DNA from: an uncultured Lactobacillus sp.
GTDB taxonomy: Bacteria > Bacillota > Bacilli > Lactobacillales > Lactobacillaceae
Direction: 5' to 3'
Assembly (NCBI RefSeq): GCF_947367125.1
Contig: NZ_CANBCQ010000001.1
Span: 1-64,000 of the forward strand
Length of the DNA: 64,000 nucleotides
Shown: positions 47,099-55,413 of the stretch, piece after piece
How the letters are laid out: every line of letters starts with the position of its first letter
Numbering within the stretch: the stretch's first letter is position 1
Position numbers and translations under genes: made by a program
The notes under the pieces: generated by a model
What the model was told of the DNA's origin: nothing
Databases searched by the model: none
What the model saw: the letters and a program-made list of their open reading frames with translations, nothing else

Positions 47099-47425
47099 AT
47101 GGGATTTTGGTATTTTTATGTTTTGCCTCTTTTGGCAGCCATTTTATTGGTTTTACTGGGAAACAAAGTTGCAGTTAAGCAGCAAGCTGTTAGCCTGATC
47201 CTTTACTTTTTGTCGGGAGTTGGATATTTACTAGCCGCAGTTTATGCTGTTTTTTATATTTATGCCATGATTGAAGAAATAGCGACACCAGCTGCTTTAA
47301 CCAAAATTGGCTGGCACTATTTTTGGAGTGATAATTTTATTTTCATTATTACCAGCATCATTTTGTTAACGATTAGCTACTTTATATTTAAACGTGGTCG
47401 AATGCGCAGGTTACGGATGAAATAG
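47099..47425 (+). CDS. Small membrane protein, three transmembrane helices (108 aa)
   Basis: No family recognised. Hydrophobic helices near residues 3-22, 33-57 and 78-98, with the basic tail 'KRGRMRRLRMK' inside by the positive-inside rule. 'gcaggggga' precedes the ATG. The HAD phosphatase gene begins 60 bases after its stop. Confidence 0.72.
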   Translation: MGFWYFYVLPLLAAILLVLLGNKVAVKQQAVSLILYFLSGVGYLLAAVYAVFYIYAMIEEIATPAALTKIGWHYFWSDNFIFIITSIILLTISYFIFKRGRMRRLRMK

Positions 47426-47485
47426 CAGGGTAAAAAATGATAAGATTATTTAGTAACTAAGTTAGATTAATGATGGGGTGATGAA

Positions 47486-48301
47486 ATGACTTTACCATTT
47501 AAAGCGGTTGCCGTAGATATGGACGGTACTTTTTTGGATGACCGTAAGCAATTTAACCACGAGGAATTTGATCAACTTTTGACGGAGTTTGAACAAAGAG
47601 GCGTGCATTTTATCGTGGCTTCCGGACGACCTTATGTCAGATTGAAGGAAGACTTTGGCAAGTTTGCCAGCAGAATGGATTTTGTAACCTTAAACGGTTC
47701 AAGATTGATCATTAAGGGCAAAGAAGCAGCAAGCTACTTGCTTAACCGGGATGATGTCTTGCAATTGATTCGTGATGTACACGCTAAGTACGGCGAGATG
47801 GCTACGATGGTATTTGGCCGCGACATTGCATATTTGCACAGCAATGTTGAAAAGAATGAGCGCGACTTTTTAGCTTATTTTGCAGGCAAGAGTACGGTAA
47901 TTGATGACTGGAATGACCTGCCAGAAAATCTTTATCAAATTACTTTTGGCATGGATAGTTCTAAGGCTGCAGAGATTGAACACGATTTTAATCAAAAACA
48001 TGACCGCAAAATCTCAGCCTTTGGGTCAGCTACTTTTGCCATTGACGTTAATACCCAAGGGGTAAACAAGGGTACCGGCTTAAAGCACCTTCTAGAAAAA
48101 ATGGGCATGACTGGTGACGACTTAATCGCCTTTGGTGATGGCGGTAATGATATTGACATGCTAGAATTTGCCAAATATTCTTATGCCATGGCAAATGGGA
48201 TGGACAAGGTTAAAAAGCATGCTAAATACATTGCACCAGCCAATACCGAAAATGGTGTTTTCAAGGTCTTGCAAAAATATTTAGCTGAAGATAAAAATTA
48301 G
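47486..48301 (+). CDS. Cof-type HAD-superfamily phosphatase
   Basis: A 271-aa HAD IIB hydrolase. Motif I is 'AVDMDGTFLDD' (nucleophile and acid Asp), motif II is 'VASGRPYVRL', and motif IV is 'DLIAFGDGGNDIDMLEFAKY' with the conserved acidic pair. The C2 cap spans residues ~85-185. Such enzymes dephosphorylate sugar phosphates or FMN-like substrates; the true substrate cannot be read from sequence. The ATG follows 'ggggtg'. Confidence 0.92.
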   Translation: MTLPFKAVAVDMDGTFLDDRKQFNHEEFDQLLTEFEQRGVHFIVASGRPYVRLKEDFGKFASRMDFVTLNGSRLIIKGKEAASYLLNRDDVLQLIRDVHAKYGEMATMVFGRDIAYLHSNVEKNERDFLAYFAGKSTVIDDWNDLPENLYQITFGMDSSKAAEIEHDFNQKHDRKISAFGSATFAIDVNTQGVNKGTGLKHLLEKMGMTGDDLIAFGDGGNDIDMLEFAKYSYAMANGMDKVKKHAKYIAPANTENGVFKVLQKYLAEDKN

Positions 48302-48302
48302 C

Positions 48303-48330
48303 TTGAAATATTAAATCAATATGATATAGT
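48303..48330 (+). promoter_or_regulatory. Promoter of the leader-peptide/ABC transporter transcript
   Basis: TTGAAA, 16 bases, TATAGT preceded by TGA (extended -10). It predicts a transcript with about 300 bases of leader before the first ABC gene. Confidence 0.7.
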
Positions 48331-48365
48331 TTTAATTAACTTATAGAAATAGAGGAAATTGCCAT

Positions 48366-48389
48366 ATGATTCGTTTATTGAATCTCTAA
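48366..48389 (+). CDS. Putative seven-residue leader peptide MIRLLNL
   Basis: An ATG 10 bases after 'gagg' opens 'MIRLLNL' and a TAA, about 30 bases after the predicted transcription start. It is too short for the ORF track. It lies at the start of a 300-base leader that ends in an intrinsic terminator before the ABC transporter genes, the layout of ribosome-controlled attenuation. Small peptides with this layout precede some drug-inducible ABC genes (for example bmrB before bmrCD). That this one works likewise is inference. Confidence 0.55.
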   Translation: MIRLLNL

Positions 48390-48524
48390 TATTTGATTTG
48401 TTGTTTAGCAAAAATTACTGTCTTTGCACCTTATTTAGTGTACCCATTTTTTGCCCGCATACCAAGTATTAGCAGTAAACGGATTAGAGGCGATTTTCTT
48501 TGTTAAAATCGACCTTTATTTGTT

Positions 48525-48566
48525 GCACTGTTATTTGGATGTGAGCACCCAAGAGCAGTGCTTTTT
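48525..48566 (+). terminator. Attenuator hairpin upstream of the ABC pair
   Basis: Outer stem GCACTG / CAGTGC, inner stem TTGG-TG / CA-CCAA, and a T5 run (48562-48566). It stands 75 bases before the first ABC gene and inside its predicted transcript. A second hairpin 'cgatttt' / 'aaaatcg' (48491-48511) lies just before it. The rest of the 340-base spacer shows only the promoter and leader peptide. Confidence 0.75.
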
Positions 48567-48640
48567 CTTTGCGACAAATCAGACGTTAGAGATATTTTGT
48601 TGACCAACGTTACTGTCAAAAAGAATGAGGAAAATAAATA

Positions 48641-50218
48641 ATGGGTTTAAAAGATTATTTTAAAGCTAACCGTCAGCGGGCACTGCTTGTTTTGTTTTTA
48701 GTTACCTTAACGCAAGCGGCAACTACTATTTACACTTACTTGACTAGTCCTGAGTTAAATGCGATTGCACAGGGGAAGTTTAGCTTCTTTTTAGAATTAA
48801 TTTTAGTGCAGTTTTTAATTGGGCAAGTCTGCAATATTAGCTTTAATTTGGGTAGTGTACAGAATACTAAGCAAACGCAGGCCTTGTTTCATCAAGTACG
48901 CCAGAAAATGATTCGCCATTTTTATCAAAAGCCAGCCAAGGTATCTGAGATGGAAAATCATTTAGGCAATGACTTGCAGTTGATTCAAGAAAATTACTAC
49001 AATATTTATTTCTATTTTGTCTGTGATTTAATCTATATTATTTTGACCATCGGCACTTTGTTTACCTTTCACTGGATCTTAGTTGCTTATACTTTAACAA
49101 TTACTGCCTTAGCAATCATCGTGCCTAAATTAATGGAAAATTATACAAATCCGGCAACTGAAGCAGTTTCTTTACAAAATAAGCGTTTTTTACAAGTATT
49201 AGAAAAATGGTTTGCTGGGTTGGAGGAACTTAGGCGCTACCAAAATAAATTAGTTTTGAAAAAGGTGGTTGGCTCGCAAAGTCGGCAGCTAGAAGATAGT
49301 GAATACCGCCGCGATAAATTGATGTGCTATACCGGCATGGTAGCTGCAGTTTTTAATATTGCGGGACGAGTGGGTGTACCGCTCATCGCCGGAATCTTAT
49401 ATTTTAAAGGTCAAGTGAATTTAGGCGCAATTTTGACTGCTGGTTATTTTGCTAATGGGATTTTCTACAGTGTTGATAGCTGCGTGAATAAATATACGCA
49501 ATTGAAGTCGACTAAAACATTAAGAAATAATCTGGCTAATTTGCAAAAGAATTTACCTGAAGATAACTATGATAGTGCGGCCGATATTGCTTCAATTCAA
49601 GTGAAAAATCTAGTGGTAAAGTATCCGCATGGAGAAAAGATTACTTATCCTGATTTTATTTTGAAAAAGGGTGAGAAAGTTCTGCTCACCGGTGATTCAG
49701 GCACAGGTAAATCGACCTTGTTTAAAGTTTTGCTGGGACAAATTAAGCCAGTCAGTGGAGCGGTGATTTATCGCAACAGAGCCGGTGAAGCGATTCAGCC
49801 AGATCTAAGATATTTGGGTTATCTGGCTCAAGATTTAAGATTGTTCCCTGGCAGCATTCAGGAGAATGTCACGATGTTTAAGCCAAAATTAAATGAAAAA
49901 GTTGCAAGTTTAGTTGACCAAATGGCTTTTACTGCTGATCAGGCGCGTTTGAAAGATGGGATAAAAACGCAGCTAGAAATGGAGCAGAATTTGTTGTCAG
50001 GTGGACAAAAGCAAAAGGTAGTTTTGATGCGGGCATTATTGCATAATACGCCAGTGCTTTATTTAGATGAAGCAACTAGTGCAATTGATCAAGTGGGGAC
50101 AACCACAATTTTGCAAAATTTGGTTCAAACGCAGGCGATAGTTTTAGCGATTGCGCATAATTTAACACCGAAGCAAAAAGCACTTTTCGATCGTGAAATT
50201 CACTTGGAGGAAAAATAA
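48641..50218 (+). CDS. ABC exporter half-transporter, first of a pair
   Basis: A 525-aa protein: a membrane domain with about six helices (residues ~15-300) fused to an ATPase. Walker A is 'LLTGDSGTGKSTLFKVLLG', signature 'LLSGGQKQKVVLMRALL', Walker B 'TPVLYLDEATSAID', with a switch His in 'LAIAHNL'. The second half-transporter follows with a one-base overlap (TAATG), so the two likely form a heterodimeric exporter. The leader peptide and attenuator upstream suggest inducible expression. The substrate is unknown; peptide or drug export is plausible. Confidence 0.9.
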   Translation: MGLKDYFKANRQRALLVLFLVTLTQAATTIYTYLTSPELNAIAQGKFSFFLELILVQFLIGQVCNISFNLGSVQNTKQTQALFHQVRQKMIRHFYQKPAKVSEMENHLGNDLQLIQENYYNIYFYFVCDLIYIILTIGTLFTFHWILVAYTLTITALAIIVPKLMENYTNPATEAVSLQNKRFLQVLEKWFAGLEELRRYQNKLVLKKVVGSQSRQLEDSEYRRDKLMCYTGMVAAVFNIAGRVGVPLIAGILYFKGQVNLGAILTAGYFANGIFYSVDSCVNKYTQLKSTKTLRNNLANLQKNLPEDNYDSAADIASIQVKNLVVKYPHGEKITYPDFILKKGEKVLLTGDSGTGKSTLFKVLLGQIKPVSGAVIYRNRAGEAIQPDLRYLGYLAQDLRLFPGSIQENVTMFKPKLNEKVASLVDQMAFTADQARLKDGIKTQLEMEQNLLSGGQKQKVVLMRALLHNTPVLYLDEATSAIDQVGTTTILQNLVQTQAIVLAIAHNLTPKQKALFDREIHLEEK

Positions 50219-51798
50219 TGAGCGGAAAAGAACTATTTAAATTAAGTCCGATTAAGTTTTGTTTAGCACTGGGCTTACAAATTATTGCAGCTTGGGGCGA
50301 AGTCAGCGTAGCTTATATTTTAACTATGCAGTTTGATGCAGCCAAAAATAAAAATGTAAGTTTATTTTTAATATGGAGTTTATTGCAACTAGTTGGTTAT
50401 TTGATCGCTTTTGGCTCATATAATTTTGCTGGAATTCTTTGGCAAAAAGTAGTCCAAAAGTATTTGCACTTGATTCGGCAAGAAGTGACGGATCATTGTT
50501 TTGCAGATGGTCAAAAGCACGAGGTCAGCGCAGTGCAGAATCGTTTGACGAATGATCTGGAACTGCTGCATACAGATTATTTAAACTCTTTTCGTTATGT
50601 AGCAGGGATGCTGGCTAATATTTTGGGTGTAGCTTTTAGTTTAGTAACTTTTCAATGGAGTTTGTTAATTGCTTGTTTAATTTTTGCAGCAGTCCAAATT
50701 TATTTGCCTAAGTTATTGGACAAACCACTACAAAGAGCAACTAAAAAAGTGTCTAATGCAAATCAAAAATATTTAAAAACTTTAGGTGATTGGCTAATTG
50801 GCTTAACTGAGATTCGGCGCTATTTTGCGAGCGAGAAACTATTTAAGACAATTGCTAAGAATTCAGGTCGACTAGAGGCGGCTAAGATTGAAAAAGAAAA
50901 GGTCGATCAGGAGCTAGATTATCTGAATCAACTGGCTTATTCGCTAGGGGATGCTTTAATTTTTCTATTGACGGCATTTTTAGTAGTAAATAATTGGGCC
51001 GCCTTTGGTTTAATTGCCAGCATAGGTAACTTTAGTAGTTCTTTGTTTGGTTCTTTGCAAGGAATTGCCAATTATGGTGGCCGGATGCGGGCAACCAAGG
51101 AGTTGCGAGAAAATATTTTTGCGGCTAGAAAGAAGCTCCCAGCAAAGACAAAAACTAATTCAGCACCAGCAGCTGGCTTAGCGATTCATGATTTGGCTGT
51201 TGATTTTGCCAATGGTAGCGGAGTTACTTTCCCAGATTTTCAAATTAAAGCCGGCGAAAAAGTTTTACTAACAGGTGAATCTGGAAGTGGCAAGTCGACT
51301 TTGTTTAAGCTAATCTTAGGTGAATTGTCGGCCAGTCGCGGTAAGATTCAATATTTTGATCCAAAGGGTGAGGAAATTCAACCGGATTTAACGCAAATTG
51401 GTTATCTACCGCAAAGCCCAGTGCTGTTTCCGGTGACAATTGCCGAGAATATTACGATGTTTAATCAAAAATTGTTGGATGAAATGGAATCAGCAATTGA
51501 AAAGGTCCAGTTTGCGCCAGATATTGCTAAATTTCCGGCTGGAACTGAGACTAAGATTGACCTTGATCAGTTGAATATTTCCGGTGGTCAGCGGCAGAAG
51601 ATTATTTTGGCTAGAAGCATGGTGTACCAGAGTAAATTGCTTTTGATTGACGAGGCAACCAGTGCTATTGATCAGGCGGCAACGATGAAAATTTTGCGTC
51701 AATTTGTTAAAACCGATGCTACAATTGTTTTCATCGCCCACAATTTTAATGATGAAATGCGGCAATTATTTGATCGCGAGATTAATTTGACGAGATAG
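50218..51798 (+). CDS. ABC exporter half-transporter, second of a pair
   Basis: A 526-aa partner with the same layout: helices to about residue 290, then 'LLTGESGSGKSTLFKLILGE' (Walker A), 'NISGGQRQKIILARSMV' (signature) and 'LLLIDEATSAIDQAATMKIL' (Walker B), and a switch His in 'FIAHNF'. Its motifs are as complete as those of the first subunit, so neither ATP site is visibly degenerate. Both proteins share 'EIQPDL' and the 'LLTG' approach to Walker A, showing a duplication. A terminator follows at 51801. Confidence 0.9.
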   Translation: MSGKELFKLSPIKFCLALGLQIIAAWGEVSVAYILTMQFDAAKNKNVSLFLIWSLLQLVGYLIAFGSYNFAGILWQKVVQKYLHLIRQEVTDHCFADGQKHEVSAVQNRLTNDLELLHTDYLNSFRYVAGMLANILGVAFSLVTFQWSLLIACLIFAAVQIYLPKLLDKPLQRATKKVSNANQKYLKTLGDWLIGLTEIRRYFASEKLFKTIAKNSGRLEAAKIEKEKVDQELDYLNQLAYSLGDALIFLLTAFLVVNNWAAFGLIASIGNFSSSLFGSLQGIANYGGRMRATKELRENIFAARKKLPAKTKTNSAPAAGLAIHDLAVDFANGSGVTFPDFQIKAGEKVLLTGESGSGKSTLFKLILGELSASRGKIQYFDPKGEEIQPDLTQIGYLPQSPVLFPVTIAENITMFNQKLLDEMESAIEKVQFAPDIAKFPAGTETKIDLDQLNISGGQRQKIILARSMVYQSKLLLIDEATSAIDQAATMKILRQFVKTDATIVFIAHNFNDEMRQLFDREINLTR

Positions 51799-51800
51799 AA

Positions 51801-51842
51801 AAATAGCACATAACCAATTAAATAAGGTTATGTGCTATTTCT
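51801..51842. terminator. Bidirectional terminator
   Basis: A perfect 15-bp stem 'aaatagcacataacc' / 'ggttatgtgctattt' between the ABC pair and the convergent Spx/ArsC-like gene. Confidence 0.9.
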
Positions 51843-52199
51843 TTACAGCCAAGTTTTAGCAAAAATATCTTCTTTAAAGCCGCAGGTTAACTTGTCATCG
51901 CCAACGATTAAGGGCCGCTTGATTAGCTTGCCATTTTTAGACATCATTTCGGCAGCTGTTTCAATGGTCATGGTTGAAATCTGTTCTTTCAGATTTTCTT
52001 TACGGTAATCCTGACCATGAGTATTGAAAAAATACTTTAAGCCGCGGTCTTGATACTGGGTTAGCCACTTAATCAAATCTTCTTTTTTCGGTGGTTCTTC
52101 AACTAAATCTTGGAATTCATATTTTACTTGATGGTCGTCCATCCATTTGCGGGCTTTGCGTGAAGTAGAACAGCGTTTATAGCCATAAAATTTAATCAT
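51843..52199 (-). CDS. Spx/MgsR/ArsC-family thioredoxin-fold protein
   Basis: A 118-aa protein with the ArsC fold: 'IKFYGYKRCSTSRKARKWMD' with a single Cys in place of the CXXC of Spx, and 'KLIKRPLIVGDDKLTCGFKE' with the conserved Arg-Pro. The lone N-terminal Cys is more like the YusI/arsenate-reductase-like branch than Spx itself. Function could be thiol stress sensing or RNA polymerase binding. It starts 18 bases before the esterase in the genome and is transcribed after it on the minus strand. Confidence 0.88.
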   Translation of the reverse strand: MIKFYGYKRCSTSRKARKWMDDHQVKYEFQDLVEEPPKKEDLIKWLTQYQDRGLKYFFNTHGQDYRKENLKEQISTMTIETAAEMMSKNGKLIKRPLIVGDDKLTCGFKEDIFAKTWL

Positions 52200-52216
52200 G
52201 ATTTTTTCTTCCTTTA

Positions 52217-53113
52217 TTATTTTTGCAAAAAGCTTCTGAAGAATTCAATTTCTTCATCGTTAGCTAGGTCAGCTAGTTCATCTTTTTGATCAACAAAGAA
52301 GACATGACCACGTGGATTATCTGCATCACCATATGATTTACAAATGGCGTGAACACCGCGTCCTAGCAAAAAGCCGAAGAGGGTAAATTGCATGTCATGT
52401 AAAAAGTCCTTATTGGCAGTGATCAAAAAAGTTGGTAGAAAATTGTGATTGATGTATTTTTCAACGTCAAGTTGTTCGTGATATTTATTAACTGCCTTTT
52501 TGGTAAAGTAGGCACTAGCCATGCCGTTTAAATTGCTTGGCGTCAGCATGAAGGAAGCGGCACAATTTAAGCCAACTGCTCTAAATTTTAAGTTTAGTGG
52601 CTTGTAGGGAAACAACTTAGCGTAATCTGAATTGGTTAAAATGGTTACGTATTGTTCCGCCATTTGCCCGCCAGCACTATCGCCAACGATGAAGACATTG
52701 TTACGATCAAGGCGATATTCCTCGGCATGATCGTCAACCCAATGCAGGTAGCGGTCAACATCATCTAGTTCATCTGGAAATTCCGCATTTTCGGGTGCTA
52801 AGCGGTAATTAGGATTGATGAAGGCAAAGCCACGTTTAGCTAAGCCCATGCCATAATATTGGTAGGTTTCCTTAGTGCCGTAGACCCAGCCACCACCGTG
52901 GATATTAATAATAACGGGGAAGGGTGCCTCATGGTTTTTCGGTAAATAAACATCCAAGGTGTGCCATTTTTTGTCAGGACCATAAGGCAGATTATCAAGT
53001 CGTTCAACTTCGGGGATGTCATGGGCCAAGCCACTATCACGTTCAGTATCATGCTTGTATGCACCGTCTCTAAAATCAGTCACAAATTTTTTGATTTTAT
53101 CTTTAAGTTCCAT
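52217..53113 (-). CDS. Alpha/beta-hydrolase esterase (HSL-like)
   Basis: A 298-aa serine esterase of the hormone-sensitive-lipase group. The oxyanion-hole motif is 'INIHGGGWVYGTKETYQYYG', the nucleophile Ser lies in 'VFIVGDSAGGQMAEQY', and the acid and His are near 'LITANKDFLHDM' and 'NPRGHVFFVD'. There is no signal peptide, so it is cytoplasmic. Lactobacillus enzymes of this type hydrolyse short acyl esters. A ribosome site and promoter lie in 53114-53200. It is the last chromosomal gene before the tRNA and the phage island. Confidence 0.9.
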   Translation of the reverse strand: MELKDKIKKFVTDFRDGAYKHDTERDSGLAHDIPEVERLDNLPYGPDKKWHTLDVYLPKNHEAPFPVIINIHGGGWVYGTKETYQYYGMGLAKRGFAFINPNYRLAPENAEFPDELDDVDRYLHWVDDHAEEYRLDRNNVFIVGDSAGGQMAEQYVTILTNSDYAKLFPYKPLNLKFRAVGLNCAASFMLTPSNLNGMASAYFTKKAVNKYHEQLDVEKYINHNFLPTFLITANKDFLHDMQFTLFGFLLGRGVHAICKSYGDADNPRGHVFFVDQKDELADLANDEEIEFFRSFLQK

Positions 53114-53270
53114 AATTTATGCTCTTTTCTAGTAATACTGGTATTTACTTCAATTATACTTTAATTAATTTTGGAAAAATAAAAACTTTTTTGAAAAATA
53201 CTCTTGCATTTTGAAATATCTTTACCTATAATAGTTTATGTTCTGTTGAGGACATACAAACATACAAGAT

Positions 53271-53344
53271 GGTCTGGTAGCTCAGCTGGATAGAGCAACA
53301 GTCTTCTAAACTGTGGGTCGTGGGTTCGAATCTCACCCGGATCA
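53271..53344 (+). tRNA. tRNA-Arg (anticodon TCT)
   Basis: A 74-base cloverleaf. The acceptor GGTCTGG pairs with CCGGATC (two wobbles). D arm GCTC/GAGC; anticodon stem ACAGT/ACTGT with loop CTTCTAA; T arm GTGGG-TTCGAAT-CTCAC; discriminator A; CCA not encoded. It reads AGA codons. An integrase gene lies just downstream in opposite orientation, so the 3' part of this tRNA gene is the likely phage attachment site. Confidence 0.95.
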
Positions 53345-53349
53345 TAATT

Positions 53350-53390
53350 ATAGGGTTTTACGATGATTTAAAAGTCGTAAAACCCTATTT
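53350..53390. terminator. Terminator between tRNA-Arg and integrase
   Basis: A perfect 14-bp stem 'atagggttttacga' / 'tcgtaaaaccctat' with an 11-base loop and T run. It can serve the tRNA and, in the other direction, the integrase gene. Confidence 0.85.
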
Positions 53391-53458
53391 TTATGCGATT
53401 TGATGTTTTAGGAAATCATAGAAATTTTAACCGTGTTGCACAAATGATGCACAACTTT

Positions 53459-54574
53459 TTACAGCTTAGATAAGGATTGAATAATTTTATCATTTTGTTT
53501 ATTTTTATATTCTTCAAGTAAGTAAGCGTATGTTTTTAAAGTGATGCTAATATCTGAGTGTCCTAATCTTTTAGAAATTGCATAAATATCAATACCTTGT
53601 GAAATAAGATAAGCAACATGACTATGTCTTAAGCTATGGAAATGAAAAGTAGGTTTATCAATTTCGTCTTTTTTAAGTAAGCTTCTTAACGTATGATTTA
53701 CACCATTGCTAGAAGGTGGATATTTTGTCGTAGGAGAAGCAAAAACAAAATCAGTATGATTATGTTCAAGCTGTTTCAAAACCTGTAAGAGCTTTGAATT
53801 TACAGGAATAATCCTATTAGAAGATTCTGTTTTAGGCTTATTCATTTCGCGTCTATTTTGGTTCCATGATTTTGTAATCGAAATCGTATGGTTTTCAAAA
53901 TCTATATCATTCCAGTGCAGGGCAGATAATTCACCTAATCTTGCACCGGTGTAAATAGCGGCTAAAATTAAATATTTACTAGTATATTTAGTATTTAAAC
54001 TCTCAATACAGGATTGAGTTAATAATTCAATTTCATTTAGATTTAAGTAATCCACATGTCTATCTTTAGTAGGATCACCGGATAATGCCACACGGCTAGC
54101 AAAACTTCGATTAAGCAAGCCATCATCTATAGCATATTGAACGCAAGCTTTAATTGAAATATTTATTTTTCTAACTGTAATAATAGCGTGGTCTTTGCCA
54201 AAATCATTGATAAATTTTTGATATTGCTCACGAGTAATATCTTTGATTTTAGTATTACCAAAAAATTGCTTGATAAATTTATGATTAATTTTGTAACGCT
54301 TTTTGGTTGATGAACGAACGGAAGGAAACTTATAAGTTTCATACCACTTCTGATAGTAATCAGCGAATATAGAATTTTTAATCACATCTACACCTGATAT
54401 AGAAGCAGCTTCCATTTTTATTCCGTATTGTTGGGCTTCAGCCTTAGTTTTAAATCCACCTTTGGATTTTTGCTTTAAAACAGAAACCATTTCCTGTTTT
54501 TCAGGATCCCATTCTTGAACTCTTTTTGAAAATCTAACATACCAAGTTTTACCGCGTTTTTTAATTGAAGCCAT
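53459..54574 (-). CDS. int: Phage integrase (tyrosine recombinase)
   Basis: A 371-aa site-specific recombinase. It has an N-terminal arm-binding/AP2-like domain ('SIKKRGKTWYVRFSKRVQEW', 'KSKGGFKTKAEAQQYG'), a SAM-like core-binding domain (residues ~65-160) and a catalytic domain. The catalytic domain shows the Arg in 'IYTGARLGELSALHWNDIDF', 'FHSLRHSHVAYLISQGIDIY', a His in 'LGHSDIS' and the Tyr nucleophile in 'ITLKTYAYLL'. It points towards tRNA-Arg 115 bases away, the expected attachment site. Confidence 0.96.
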   Translation of the reverse strand: MASIKKRGKTWYVRFSKRVQEWDPEKQEMVSVLKQKSKGGFKTKAEAQQYGIKMEAASISGVDVIKNSIFADYYQKWYETYKFPSVRSSTKKRYKINHKFIKQFFGNTKIKDITREQYQKFINDFGKDHAIITVRKINISIKACVQYAIDDGLLNRSFASRVALSGDPTKDRHVDYLNLNEIELLTQSCIESLNTKYTSKYLILAAIYTGARLGELSALHWNDIDFENHTISITKSWNQNRREMNKPKTESSNRIIPVNSKLLQVLKQLEHNHTDFVFASPTTKYPPSSNGVNHTLRSLLKKDEIDKPTFHFHSLRHSHVAYLISQGIDIYAISKRLGHSDISITLKTYAYLLEEYKNKQNDKIIQSLSKL

Positions 54575-54617
54575 AAAAATACTCCTATTCTAGCCAAAAC
54601 TCTGCTAAAATAGGGTA

Positions 54618-54730
54618 TAGCAAAGCCTTGGCGGGTTTTGTTTAATTCAAATACATTTATTTTTAAAAGCTATTGGCGTAGCTTTTTACCGATCCCATCA
54701 CTGTTGGCGCAGTGGTGGGATTTTTTTATT
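54618..54730 (+). other. Three hairpins with a shared TTGGCG loop between integrase and lipoprotein genes
   Basis: TTGGCG occurs at 54628, 54673 and 54704. The second and third sit exactly in hairpin loops: AAAGCTA-ttggcg-TAGCTTT (54666-54685) and ATCCCAtCACTG-ttggcg-CAGTGgTGGGAT (54692-54721). Both are followed by T runs on the plus strand. The first is flanked by a weaker stem. As plus-strand terminators they would stop transcription running against the integrase-lipoprotein genes; a structured small RNA is an alternative. Nothing else is seen in this 156-base gap. Confidence 0.5.
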
Positions 54731-55363
54731 CTATTTAAGATCTGTTTGGGTCTTATCGGTTAATTTGTTGTTGGTGAAGGTTAATACTGCATTAGCACCA
54801 GTATCACCTTTAACACCGGTTAACCATGTGGCTGAAACTGTCTTTTTACCCATGATTAAAGATTCATCTAAGCCATCAGGTTCACCATATTTCTTGATGA
54901 CTGATTCATATGTTGAACCATCTGCAATAGAATCAAAGGATTTTTTGTCTAACTTGGCAGGTCTACCAGTCCATTTGAAACCGGTAATCATCTTAGAAAT
55001 GGCACGTTTATTAACGTATGCTACTGTAATAGTTACTTTACCTTTAGTCCAAGAAGTACCTGAAGTTTTAATTCCTTCAGTTTTAGAAGATGTGGTTGAA
55101 TTAGGACTACCTAATAAAGCTTTAACTTGCTTTTCAGTATCTCCACCTTTACCGTTACTCATTAAATCTCCAACCTTGATTTGGTCGAATTTACTTCTAA
55201 GCTCTTTATTCTGAGAAATAATTTTATCTACAGAACTAGATTTCTTCTTAGAAGTTTGAGTGGATTTAGCAGAACTACTTTCATTATTAGAACTGCTACA
55301 TGCACTTAGACTTAAACCAGCTGCTATAACTACACTGATTAGCGCCGCTTTCTTTAGTTTCAT
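54731..55363 (-). CDS. Phage lysogeny-module lipoprotein (DUF3862/SmpA-like)
   Basis: A 210-aa exported lipoprotein with signal 'MKLKKAALISVVIAAGLSLS' and lipobox LSAC, then a Ser/Lys-rich linker to about residue 55. Two similar modules follow, each with a 'G..Y/T.E..VK..LG.P' core ('GKGGDTEKQVKALLGSPNST' and 'ADGSTYESVIKKYGEPDG') and a Trp ('SGTSWTKGK', 'SATWLTG'), as in DUF3862/SmpA folds. The start at 55363 follows 'ggagg'. Its place between integrase and repressor is where temperate phages carry superinfection-exclusion lipoproteins (Ltp of TP-J34). That role is inferred from position only. Confidence 0.82.
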   Translation of the reverse strand: MKLKKAALISVVIAAGLSLSACSSSNNESSSAKSTQTSKKKSSSVDKIISQNKELRSKFDQIKVGDLMSNGKGGDTEKQVKALLGSPNSTTSSKTEGIKTSGTSWTKGKVTITVAYVNKRAISKMITGFKWTGRPAKLDKKSFDSIADGSTYESVIKKYGEPDGLDESLIMGKKTVSATWLTGVKGDTGANAVLTFTNNKLTDKTQTDLK

Positions 55364-55413
55364 AATTAGCCTCCATAAAAACAAAATGACGTTGACAACA
55401 GCTTTTAAAGTCT

